Shown here: positions 16,981 through 25,178 of the stretch, piece after piece | Position numbering within the stretch: position 1 is the first letter of the stretch | How the letters are laid out: each line of letters starts with the position of its first letter | Origin: CAZMUQ01 sp964569845 | GTDB taxonomy: Archaea; Thermoproteota; Bathyarchaeia; Hecatellales; Hecatellaceae | DNA length: 64,000 nucleotides | Assembly: GCA_964569845.1 (NCBI GenBank) | Contig: CAZMUQ010000002.1 | Location: 71,111 to 135,110, forward strand | Reading direction: 5' to 3' | Notes under the pieces: model-generated | What the model saw: only the letters and a program-made list of their open reading frames with translations | What the model was told of the DNA's origin: nothing | Databases searched by the model: none | Program-made: the position numbers and the translations under genes

Positions 16981-18135
16981 TTAACCAACAACCTTTTTTA
17001 CTTTCTGCGCAATATACTTTAAGTCTTCTTCAGCTAAAGCAGGATGCGTAGGCAAGGAAAATACTTGCCTTGCAACAGTTTCAGTTTTCGGAAGAGATTT
17101 TAGCTTAAAACCTAGAAGTCTCCTATAGTATGGAGCCATATGCACAGGAGTTGGATAATAAACTTCAGTTTGTATACCTGAGTCAACAAGTTTTCTAACT
17201 ATCTTATTTCTTTCACCAGCTCTTGAACCTCTAACCCTAACCGTATAAACATACCATGCATGCTTATAACCTTCAGGCTCAGTTGGAAGTTCAAGTCTAG
17301 TAACTTCCTCAAGCATATTTGTTAATGCTTCAGCATTTCTCCTTCTGGACTCCAAAAATCTTGGAAGTTTTAAAAGTTGGTAGTAGCCTATTGCACAAGC
17401 AATTTCTGAAAGCCTATAATTATGGCCAAGCCTTTCACTTAGGTTCTGTCTATTTATTCCATGAGTTCTAATAGCATAGAGAGCTTCAACATTATCTCTC
17501 CGATTTGTTGTAACCATTCCACCTTCTCCGGTAGTTATTTGTTTTGATGGATAAAAACTAAAACAACCATAATCACCAAAAGATCCAGCTTTTTTACCAT
17601 GTAATTCAGCACCAAGTGCTTGGGATGCATCTTCAATAACAACTAAATCATGGTCTTTAGCAATTTTCATTATCTTCTCCATGTCAGCCATTAAACCGTA
17701 AATATGGACAGGAATTATTGCAACAGTTCTATCAGTTATTGCATCCTCAATAAGGTTTGGATCAATAGTGTAGGTTTTAGGGTCTATATCTACAAAGCAT
17801 GGTTTTGCTCCCGCCAAGATAACAGCTTCAACTGTAGCAACAAAAGTAAAGCTTGGAACAATAACTTCATCACCATGACTAACACCACTTGCAAGCAACG
17901 CTGCATGTAAAGCTGCTGTACCTGAACTTACTGCAACAGCATACTTTGTTCCAATATATTTTGCAAAACTTTCTTCAAATCTCTTACAGTAATGACCATC
18001 ACCAAATTTTGAGGTTAGAACACCAGTTTTTAAAACACTAACAACAGCTTCAATTTCTTCTTTACCTATTAACGGTTTAGCAATAGGGATGATTTTTCTC
18101 AACCTAGTCATCTCACCATTAACGTTTTCGTTCAA
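16981..18135 (-). CDS. DegT/DnrJ/EryC1/StrS family PLP-dependent sugar aminotransferase
   Basis: Members transfer an amino group to a nucleotide-linked ketosugar. The 384 residues contain AVAVSSGTAALHAALLASGV, the ring-binding VIEDASQALGAE and the PLP lysine in FSFYPSKQITTGEGG. The C-terminus TEVYYPTPVHMAPYY and SLPTHPALAEEDL is typical of the family. It is 18 bases upstream of larB on the same strand and diverges from the fucose-isomerase-like gene. The sugar substrate cannot be assigned; no other nucleotide-sugar genes are adjacent. Confidence 0.9.
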   Translation of the reverse strand: MNENVNGEMTRLRKIIPIAKPLIGKEEIEAVVSVLKTGVLTSKFGDGHYCKRFEESFAKYIGTKYAVAVSSGTAALHAALLASGVSHGDEVIVPSFTFVATVEAVILAGAKPCFVDIDPKTYTIDPNLIEDAITDRTVAIIPVHIYGLMADMEKIMKIAKDHDLVVIEDASQALGAELHGKKAGSFGDYGCFSFYPSKQITTGEGGMVTTNRRDNVEALYAIRTHGINRQNLSERLGHNYRLSEIACAIGYYQLLKLPRFLESRRRNAEALTNMLEEVTRLELPTEPEGYKHAWYVYTVRVRGSRAGERNKIVRKLVDSGIQTEVYYPTPVHMAPYYRRLLGFKLKSLPKTETVARQVFSLPTHPALAEEDLKYIAQKVKKVVG

Positions 18136-18183
18136 TTTAAAATTTTAATTTTTTGGTGCACCTTTTTATGAGGGGTTGAGAGT

Positions 18184-19449
18184 TTGTCCAAGAAGCCTAA
18201 TGTACTTATTATACCCGCAATTTCACCACTTCATGGGAAAAGAAAAATTTTAGCTACCTTATTTGAGCTTGAAAATCTGCTTAAAAAAGAAGTTAACCTT
18301 ACTTTGGAAAAAGTTGTTCACGACTTAACCCAGGTTTCACATTTAAAAATAGATGAAGAAAAATTTGATGCTATAATAGTTTTTGTTGGAAGCGGTGGGA
18401 CAAGTAATATTGTTAAGAAGTTAGTAATGAATAAAAATTGGATTCTTCTTGCCTATGGTGGAAATAATAGTTTACCTTCAGCTTTAACGGTAAAAGAAAA
18501 ATTAACTATGGAAGGTAAATGGAGAGGTCATCTCTTCTATGTTGACACAAAAAAGATGGAGCAAAACTTAAAAGGAATTATCAGAACAATCCATGTTCTA
18601 AGGGAAACAAAAAATCTTAAATTTGCTACTATTGGATTTATCGGAGATAATAAAAAATTAGACAAGAAAGACTTTATTAGAAGGTTTTTTGGGATAAGTG
18701 TTAAAACTTTATCTCTAAAGGAGTTAAAAAGTAAATTTAACAGAATTACTGACGAAGAAGTTAACCCTTTAATAAGCAAGTTTAAAGGTTGCTTTGAAGT
18801 TGTTGAACCATCTCAAAAGGATATCAAAAATTCCCTAAAACTTTATCTTACATTAAAAAGTATCATAAAAACCAAAAATTTAAGCTGCATCACATTGGAT
18901 TGTTTTAGTTTGCTTAAAAAGTTGAATGTAACCCCATGTTTAGCATTCTCACTATTAATTGATGAAAATTTGCAAGGAATATGCGAAGGAGACCTGTTGC
19001 ATGCACCATTAATACTTCTTCTATCTAGATTAACCGAAAAACCATGCTGGCTTGCAAACTTAAGTAAAATTAACTTAGAAGAAAACACCTTAACATTTGC
19101 GCATTGTACAGCAGCAACAAAACTTTCAGATACTGGTAAGGTTAAGCTTAGAAGCCATTTTGAATCTGGCTTAAGTGTAGCCTTAGATGTACAATTAAAA
19201 AAGGGCCCTGTAACAATCATTCATGTAGTGGAGGAACCTCCTTCACTTATTGTAGGAGTTGGAGAAATCGTAAAAACAAGACTTCAAGAGGAAAATCTTT
19301 GCAGAACACAAGTAAATTTAAAGTTTAATGGAAATTTAGAGAAGTTTCTTGAGATAACTGGAAATCATCATATTTTATGCTATGAAGATTTAACTTCAGA
19401 GCTGAAAATAGTTTCAAAAGCAGTAGGAATTAAGCTAGTTAAAGTTTAA
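18184..19449 (+). CDS. L-fucose/L-arabinose isomerase-fold protein
   Basis: The 421-residue product resembles the FucI/AraA-like superfamily, which interconverts aldoses and ketoses using a divalent metal. The C-terminal region is most telling: GICEGDLLHAPLILLLSRLTEKPCW, then FAHCTAATKL and LRSHFESGLSVALDVQLKKGPVTI. The N-terminal part (IIPAISPLHGKRKI, then DAIIVFVGSGGTSNIV) forms the usual alpha/beta domain. Start is TTG at 18184. It diverges from the DegT gene, so the two may share a regulatory region of about 48 bases. Substrate unknown. Confidence 0.7.
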   Translation: MSKKPNVLIIPAISPLHGKRKILATLFELENLLKKEVNLTLEKVVHDLTQVSHLKIDEEKFDAIIVFVGSGGTSNIVKKLVMNKNWILLAYGGNNSLPSALTVKEKLTMEGKWRGHLFYVDTKKMEQNLKGIIRTIHVLRETKNLKFATIGFIGDNKKLDKKDFIRRFFGISVKTLSLKELKSKFNRITDEEVNPLISKFKGCFEVVEPSQKDIKNSLKLYLTLKSIIKTKNLSCITLDCFSLLKKLNVTPCLAFSLLIDENLQGICEGDLLHAPLILLLSRLTEKPCWLANLSKINLEENTLTFAHCTAATKLSDTGKVKLRSHFESGLSVALDVQLKKGPVTIIHVVEEPPSLIVGVGEIVKTRLQEENLCRTQVNLKFNGNLEKFLEITGNHHILCYEDLTSELKIVSKAVGIKLVKV

Positions 19450-19701
19450 GAAGCTTAACCAAAAAGTTTAAATCTTTCAAAGTACCCATGGTAAAGTTTA
19501 AAATCTCATGTACATTATCTATTTCTTCTAGGCTAAAATTGGGGTGGAGAAAGAGTGAAAAGATTTTTTATCTCCTTCTTTTTTCATAAAAAAATGTTAA
19601 ACATAAAAAATAGAAGTTGGTTAAGAGTTAACCTTTCCTTTATTAAAAATTTGACAGGATAAGGGAAAAAATTACCGTATTTTTATGGAGGTTGAGGTCC
19701 T

Positions 19702-19980
19702 ATAATTAAAGACCTTATTGGGCCTCCAAGATTAACAAGGTTCGAACGTGCAAGAATAATAGGTACACGTGCACTACAGATTGCTCTTGGAGCTCCAGTA
19801 TTAATTACACCACCAGGTAATGTTACTAGACCTTTAGAGATAGCTCTACTAGAATTTGAAATGGGTATTTTACCTATAACAATTAAAAGAAAACTTCCAG
19901 ATGGAAGTTTTGTTTATGTTTCAGTACAAACGTTGCTTAAGCTTGAAAAGGAAATAGAAAAAAGAAGAAAAACCCTTTGA
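19702..19980 (+). CDS. rpoK: DNA-directed RNA polymerase subunit K (RpoK/Rpb6), start codon unclear
   Basis: Essential small RNA polymerase subunit. The frame from 19702 gives about 92 residues with the family signature GPPRLTRFERARIIGTRALQ, then GAPVLITPP, TRPLEIALLEFEMGILPITIKRKLPDG and a basic C-terminus. No ATG, GTG or TTG lies between the upstream in-frame TGA and the conserved core; the first codons are ATA ATT. An ATG at 19685 with a good context runs in another frame and stops at once. Either ATA/ATT is used, preceded by GGAGG and GAGGT sites, or one base is missing. Confidence 0.9.
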   Translation: MIKDLIGPPRLTRFERARIIGTRALQIALGAPVLITPPGNVTRPLEIALLEFEMGILPITIKRKLPDGSFVYVSVQTLLKLEKEIEKRRKTL

Positions 19981-19982
19981 AT

Positions 19983-20165
19983 TTAATCTTTTTTTGTGAT
20001 GTAAAGATAAATGGAAATTGCAGTTGACAATAACGCCGGGAAATAGAGGAGGGTAAGCTTAAATTCAAGCATGAAAAAAACTCCAAAACGGGATTCTAAG
20101 ATATGTACACTTACAACTATTAAAATAAGTATAATAGAAGCTAAAAACCAACTTCTTCTGCTCAT
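19983..20165 (-). CDS. Small two-helix membrane protein, unknown function
   Basis: A 60-residue frame starting with ATG (MSRRSWFLAS) with two hydrophobic stretches, about residues 7-25 and 33-55, separated by ESRFG, and a positively charged start and end. I do not recognise it. It sits 9 bases downstream of apgM on the same strand and ends two bases from the rpoK stop. The tight fit between two real genes and the membrane pattern make it plausible, though it could be a chance frame. Confidence 0.5.
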   Translation of the reverse strand: MSRRSWFLASIILILIVVSVHILESRFGVFFMLEFKLTLLYFPALLSTAISIYLYITKKD

Positions 20166-20174
20166 CTTAGTTTT

Positions 20175-21407
20175 TTACCCCTCACTAGTCCTTAAGAAAA
20201 ATGGCATAAACTTTACTCCATTAATTTTAATTCCAGTTTTTTTAGCTTCTTTTTCACAAAAGCATCTTACCAGGTTTTTACAGCCTAAAGATCTTTCTAC
20301 TTTCCTTTTTTTGGAGTATACTAAAAACGGAACTTCACCTTTCACATGAGTTTTAACACTAACAGGTGTTAAGTGGTCAGCTAAAACAGTAATAGCATAT
20401 TCTCCCTCTAAATTGTTAAGTAAATTACCAATAAGTCTCTTATCGATGTCCTCTATAGCTTTAACTTTAAGGTTAAAATCTCCAAGATGCCCAGCTTCAT
20501 CTGGAGCTTCAACATGAATAACAACTAAATCATTTTTCTTAAGCGCTTTTAAAGCGTATTCTGCTTTACCCTCATAATTTGTATCAACAAATCCAGTAGC
20601 ACCTGGAACGTTTACAATACTCATTCCAGCATATAGCCCTATTCCCTTAACAAGGGATACAGCTGAAATAACAGCACCTTTTAAACCAAATAACCTCTTA
20701 AAGCTTGGAAGTTTAGGTTTTTTGCCTGGACTCCAAGGCCATATTATGTTTGCAGGTTTTAATCCTCTTTTAACCCTATCAACATTTACGGGATGACTAG
20801 ATAAGATTTTTTTTGAATCTAAAATTAGCTTGTTAAGTAGCTCTGCAGTTTTAATTCCAGATTTTGATTTAGGCGTAACCATTATACTGGAAATTTTCTT
20901 TCCTACAAAATCATGAGGGGGTTTACAATCTATGCTTAGGGAAAATTTTTTACCTCTTAAAACAAGAATATGTCTATATCCTACTCCAGTATAAAACTCA
21001 ATTTTGCTTTTTTCTCCAATAGTACTATTTAATGTATCTACAAGTTTGGAGGCTTCCTCAGTAGTTATATGGTTAGCTGAGTAGTCAATAAGGAAACCAT
21101 CTTTTTCTGTTGCTAAGTTACATCTAAAAGCTAAATCTCCATTCTTAAGTTTTACACCAAGAGCAACAGCTTCAAGCGGACCCCTACCAGTATAATACTT
21201 TTTTGGGTTATACCCTAAAATTGACATTATAGCTATATCTGAACCTGCATCCATTCCTTGAGGTATGGTGTTTAAAACACCACATAAACCCTTGGAAACC
21301 AGCATATCCATATTTGGATGGTCAGCTACCTCTAAAGGAGTTTTACCCTTAAAATTTACATTTGGATAATCAGCCATTCCATCTCCAATAATGACAATAT
21401 ACTTCAT
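20175..21407 (-). CDS. apgM: 2,3-bisphosphoglycerate-independent phosphoglycerate mutase, archaeal type
   Basis: Interconverts 3- and 2-phosphoglycerate in glycolysis/gluconeogenesis. The 410 residues are the family length and carry the alkaline-phosphatase-fold metal sites: IGDGMAD at the start, the nucleophile-containing DAGSDIAIMSILGYNP, HVEAPDEAGHLGD and VLADHLTPVSVKTH. It is the first gene of a short minus-strand pair with the small membrane frame. A class I GAPDH elsewhere in the window acts next to it in the pathway. Confidence 0.93.
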   Translation of the reverse strand: MKYIVIIGDGMADYPNVNFKGKTPLEVADHPNMDMLVSKGLCGVLNTIPQGMDAGSDIAIMSILGYNPKKYYTGRGPLEAVALGVKLKNGDLAFRCNLATEKDGFLIDYSANHITTEEASKLVDTLNSTIGEKSKIEFYTGVGYRHILVLRGKKFSLSIDCKPPHDFVGKKISSIMVTPKSKSGIKTAELLNKLILDSKKILSSHPVNVDRVKRGLKPANIIWPWSPGKKPKLPSFKRLFGLKGAVISAVSLVKGIGLYAGMSIVNVPGATGFVDTNYEGKAEYALKALKKNDLVVIHVEAPDEAGHLGDFNLKVKAIEDIDKRLIGNLLNNLEGEYAITVLADHLTPVSVKTHVKGEVPFLVYSKKRKVERSLGCKNLVRCFCEKEAKKTGIKINGVKFMPFFLRTSEG

Positions 21408-21424
21408 GGTTAATGCAATTAGTT

Positions 21425-21952
21425 TCAGGCAACTTTAACGAAATTTTCATCTTTAAGTTTTCTACTCATCAGATATGCATCTTCTCCATCAAGGTAGTAA
21501 TAGGGTATTCTTCTAATTTCCTTGTACCCAAGTTTCTTATAGAGAGAAATAGCAGCAGTATTACTAACTCTAACCTCCAAAAATGTTTCCTGACATTTAT
21601 AATGTTCAACCATTTTTTCCATTGCTGTTAAAAGTAAACTTTTACCTATACCCTTTAACCTATGCTCAGGTAAAACAGCTATAGACACTACATGACCTTT
21701 TCTTGTAAGCTTAAATCTATGAAAATCGGAGAAACCAGTTTCAATTCTAACCATAATATAGCCAACAACTTCACCATTATATTCAGCAACAATAAATGTT
21801 TCAGGATAGCTCCGGTAAATTTCAAGGAAAAATTCTGGACTGTAATTCTCCGGAAGACAAAGTCTATTTATTGTTATAACTTTTCCAAGATCTTCTTCCT
21901 TAAACTTTCTGACTTTATAATTAGTGTTCTTAAGTGTTTGCTGAGTAACCAT
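21425..21952 (-). CDS. GNAT N-acetyltransferase, RimI/ArdA-like N-terminal acetyltransferase
   Basis: Acetyl-CoA-dependent acetyltransferase, likely acting on protein N-termini as in archaeal RimI/NatA proteins. In the 175 residues the acetyl-CoA motif is HRLKGIGKSLLLTAM, preceded by the strand VSIAVLPE and followed by LEVRVSNTAAISLYKKLGYKEIRR. The N-terminal YKVRKFKEEDLGKVITIN is the usual GNAT opening. It lies 17 bases upstream of apgM on the same strand, so the two may be co-transcribed. Target is unknown. Confidence 0.85.
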   Translation of the reverse strand: MVTQQTLKNTNYKVRKFKEEDLGKVITINRLCLPENYSPEFFLEIYRSYPETFIVAEYNGEVVGYIMVRIETGFSDFHRFKLTRKGHVVSIAVLPEHRLKGIGKSLLLTAMEKMVEHYKCQETFLEVRVSNTAAISLYKKLGYKEIRRIPYYYLDGEDAYLMSRKLKDENFVKVA

Positions 21953-22141
21953 ATTTAAAACCTTTTCAAAAACTTATCTTAGCACATTAAACTATAAAGC
22001 TACCTCATACTCATAAATATTTTAGGGTTTAAACTGGAGGGATGATTCTTCCACCAAGCTAACGGTGAATACCAGTTACCATTAGGTATTACTGAGATAA
22101 GGAGCATAGTTGAATCTGAATTTAATGTTGAAGAGGTTAGT

Positions 22142-23146
22142 ATGGAGTTTGGGTTGTTATCCTTTCGGGTTAGATTAACAAATAACCCTAAAAAATCCTT
22201 TGAAAATCTTGTTAAAAAGTTAAGACCATATATGATTTTCCCGACCTTAAGAAGAAAAAATGAAAGTATTAAACTTTATATTCTTCGTAAGCCTGAGATA
22301 AAACCTTCAAAAGTTAAGGTTAACATTATACTTTTCCTAGTGACAATTGTAACCGTGTTTTTAAGCGGATACGTAAACTCGTTAACATGGTCATCAATTT
22401 TTCATGAAAATGTTTTTCTTCATGCATTATACTTCACAATAGCTCTTCTTGGAATTGTTGGGTTGCATGAATTGGGACATAAAGTTGTATGTAAGCTTAG
22501 GGGTATAGAAGCAACACTACCATACTTTATACCTGGACCACCATTCCCACTTGGTTTTGGAACTTTTGGTGCAGTAATAATGCAGAAGGAACCTGCAATA
22601 AATCGTGACCACCTTTTCGACCTTGGATTTAGTGGTCCAATTGTAGGATTTATTGTTACGTTGCTTGTTGCAGTTATATCTATTCAGGGTATACGTTCAG
22701 TTGATGTTGAAGTAATTGAACAGCTTAAAAGTGCAGGAGTAGGAATTTATACAATACCCCCAAGTCTTGCATGGATAATACTTACCAACTTTGCTAATCT
22801 TACTCTAGAACCGGGAAAAGTTTTAATAACCCCACCTATAGGCTTGGCTGCATGGCTTGGTTTTGTAATAACATTTTTAAATCTTCTTCCCATAGGCCAG
22901 CTTGATGGAGGCCATTTAGCTTCAGCTATTTTTGGGGAAAGAGGCCACGCTATAGCCTCAATGGCAGGAGTTATTATAACTTTTGTTACAGGTTTCTGGT
23001 TTTTTGGTTTACTTATACTTTTTCTAATGTTTCAAACAAGAAGAGCAATACCACTAGATGATGTTTCACCTTTATCCTCATCTAGAAGAATTTTAGGTTT
23101 TGTTGCTTTTTTGATGATAATTTTAAGCGCTGTTATTTTATGGTAG
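22142..23146 (+). CDS. Site-2 protease-like membrane metalloprotease (M50), N-terminus probably longer
   Basis: Intramembrane zinc protease family. From ATG 22142 the 334 residues show HELGH (109-113) and the second motif LLPIGQLDGGH, with six or so membrane helices. The same frame is open upstream to a TGA at 22043 and encodes GITEIRSIVESEFNVEE, which looks like the usual N-terminal domain of archaeal members, but no start codon occurs there. An ATG at 22042 behind GGAGGG lies in a different frame and hits a stop after six codons. A one-base insertion near 22042-22060 would explain this. The end overlaps larA by 14 bases, tail to tail. Confidence 0.85.
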   Translation: MEFGLLSFRVRLTNNPKKSFENLVKKLRPYMIFPTLRRKNESIKLYILRKPEIKPSKVKVNIILFLVTIVTVFLSGYVNSLTWSSIFHENVFLHALYFTIALLGIVGLHELGHKVVCKLRGIEATLPYFIPGPPFPLGFGTFGAVIMQKEPAINRDHLFDLGFSGPIVGFIVTLLVAVISIQGIRSVDVEVIEQLKSAGVGIYTIPPSLAWIILTNFANLTLEPGKVLITPPIGLAAWLGFVITFLNLLPIGQLDGGHLASAIFGERGHAIASMAGVIITFVTGFWFFGLLILFLMFQTRRAIPLDDVSPLSSSRRILGFVAFLMIILSAVILW

Positions 23147-24398
23147 GTGGAAGGAAAGGTAAAACTTTTGATATATCAGGAAAAACAGCAACTTTAGATT
23201 TTCTTCCAGCCATTCTAAAAGCCATTTCTAATGCATCGTCAACAGAATCTGCAACCTTAAATTTGAAAATTTCAGATGTTAGGAGGGATGGTAAAGCTGA
23301 GACAATAATAATCCTGAACTTTTCTGTTAAAGCTTTTAATTGGAAAATTTTATGAAGACCCTTAATAAACTCTTTTCTTGCAATATTTTTCAGCTCTTTA
23401 ACATCTTTAGCTTCAAACATCCATCTATAAAGATTTTTATCTCCAAATCCTTGTGAACATTCAACAGCAAAAATTATTACACCAAATTCTTTTACAACAT
23501 TTGAAACACTCTGAAAGAATTCTTGTGCATCATAGAAGGTTTTATCATTTGGGTAACCTCCAACACTAACTACAGCAATATCAGCTTTATCTTTGACGGG
23601 AAACTCAAATAAAGATTTAACATAGTTTACGCCCCCGTAAAAGGCATCATCAACTTTTCCATGAAAAATCTTTAAAGGTTTACTATCAGCTTCCACCACA
23701 TCAAAAATAAAGTTTACCTTACACATTTTAACAATTTCACTTAAATCTAGATGCACAGGATTTTTATCTAAGAAACCAACTTTAGCGGAGTAGTTGAGGG
23801 ATAAAGCATAATTTTGCTGGATTGTTTTTATACCTGAAACAGCAAGAATTGTTTGCCTTCCACCACTAAAACCGGCATAAGAATGTAAGCCAATTTTTCC
23901 AACAAGAATCTTAATATCTGAATTTAAAAAATTCTTGTCAATGTGGATACTTGTTTTACTGCTTGTTAAGCCAATCTTAGCAAGGTTATCCTCAATGTAG
24001 GGGTTATGCGGCTTAATGTAAACATCATCAGGAATATTAGGAAAAAATCTTCTAACATCATCCTCCACTTTTTCCCCTAAAATGTCTCCAACAAAAATGC
24101 TTATATTTGAGTTCTCAGTACCACAATTTTTTAGCTCCTCATAAATCTGGGAAATAATAATATTTCCAATTCCACTAAGCAAATTTTTATCAATTACAAT
24201 AGAAATCTTGTGACCAGGTTTTACAATGTCTCTTAAAGCAGGTAATCCTAAAGGATTTTTTAGTGCTTTTCCAATTTCTTCAGAAATATTTTCCGGAGGA
24301 CCTGGAAGATTTCTTGGCTCAACAATATCTAAAAGATTTTCTGGTGGAATAGTTAAGCAGATTTCGGTATCTCCGTATGGAAGCCAAACCTCAACCAT
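23133..24398 (-). CDS. LarA-family nickel-pincer racemase/epimerase homologue with altered active site
   Basis: LarA uses the nickel-pincer nucleotide to racemise 2-hydroxyacids. The 421-residue product has the family layout: GISVVID-like strand, PHNPY with H131, KIGLHSYAGFSGGRQ with H172, and a C-terminal alpha/beta domain. By motif alignment the lysine that normally tethers the cofactor (ten residues after the second His; K184 in Lactiplantibacillus LarA) is Q182, and the Arg of the DxxR loop is absent (DKNL, 70-73). The enzyme may therefore bind cofactor without a covalent link or act on another substrate. LarB is in the window; LarC and LarE are not. Confidence 0.8.
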   Translation of the reverse strand: MVEVWLPYGDTEICLTIPPENLLDIVEPRNLPGPPENISEEIGKALKNPLGLPALRDIVKPGHKISIVIDKNLLSGIGNIIISQIYEELKNCGTENSNISIFVGDILGEKVEDDVRRFFPNIPDDVYIKPHNPYIEDNLAKIGLTSSKTSIHIDKNFLNSDIKILVGKIGLHSYAGFSGGRQTILAVSGIKTIQQNYALSLNYSAKVGFLDKNPVHLDLSEIVKMCKVNFIFDVVEADSKPLKIFHGKVDDAFYGGVNYVKSLFEFPVKDKADIAVVSVGGYPNDKTFYDAQEFFQSVSNVVKEFGVIIFAVECSQGFGDKNLYRWMFEAKDVKELKNIARKEFIKGLHKIFQLKALTEKFRIIIVSALPSLLTSEIFKFKVADSVDDALEMAFRMAGRKSKVAVFPDISKVLPFLPPTIK

Positions 24399-24501
24399 AA
24401 AAATCCTTCTCCCTTAAAAATTAACATATTTAAACCAAAAAGTTTTACTCTAAAACAGGTGAAGATATTACTTTAAAAGTTTAAAGTTTAGGTTGAGTTT
24501 A

Positions 24502-25116
24502 ATGGTTTCTGAAAAGATTAAGGAGAAACTTATTGAAGACCTTATTAAAATAGAAGCATTAAAATTTGGTAGATTTAAGCTTACAAGCGGAAAAGAAAGC
24601 CTTTACTATATAGACCTTAGAGTTGCACCAAGTTATCCCGAAGTTTTTCATAGACTTATTAACGCATATTTAACAAAAATTAGGGAAATAGGATTAGAAA
24701 AATTTGACATTATTGCTGGAATTCCAACTTCAGGGCTTATTTATGCTTCAACCTTAGCATACAATTTAAGAAAACCACTAATCTATGTTAGAAAAGAGGA
24801 AAAAGGTTGGGGTAGAAAAAGAAAAATTGAAGGTATTTTGAAAAGGGGAGATAATGTTCTCTTAATTGATGACCTTGTAACAACAGGGAAAAGTCTCATT
24901 GAAGCTGCTAAAAGTATTGAGGATGAAGGGGGGAAAGTAAGTTATGCCTTGGTTTTAATTGACAGAGAAGAAGGGGGACTAGAAAATTTAAAATTTAAGG
25001 GGATAATGCTTTGTAGCTTTATAAGTGTAGGTGAAATCTTTAGAGTTCTTGTTAAAAAGGGTAGGATTAGTAGCGAAGAATACAAAAAAATTTGTGGAAA
25101 GCTACAGGTAGGGTAA
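24502..25116 (+). CDS. pyrE: Orotate phosphoribosyltransferase
   Basis: Forms orotidine 5'-monophosphate from orotate and PRPP in pyrimidine synthesis. The 204-residue product has GRFKLTSGKESLYYIDLR, the GIPTSGLIYAS loop, YVRKEEKGWGRKRKIEG and the PRPP-binding VLLIDDLVTTGKSLIEA. I chose ATG 24502, with AGGTTGAG ahead, over the in-frame TTG at 24493. It diverges from the LarA homologue and is followed 62 bases on by the phosphomutase gene. No other pyrimidine genes are adjacent. Confidence 0.93.
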   Translation: MVSEKIKEKLIEDLIKIEALKFGRFKLTSGKESLYYIDLRVAPSYPEVFHRLINAYLTKIREIGLEKFDIIAGIPTSGLIYASTLAYNLRKPLIYVRKEEKGWGRKRKIEGILKRGDNVLLIDDLVTTGKSLIEAAKSIEDEGGKVSYALVLIDREEGGLENLKFKGIMLCSFISVGEIFRVLVKKGRISSEEYKKICGKLQVG

Positions 25117-25178
25117 TTAACCTAGATTTTTAACTTATAATTTAGGCTATATAGGTTATATGTTGGAGGTTTTAGAGG

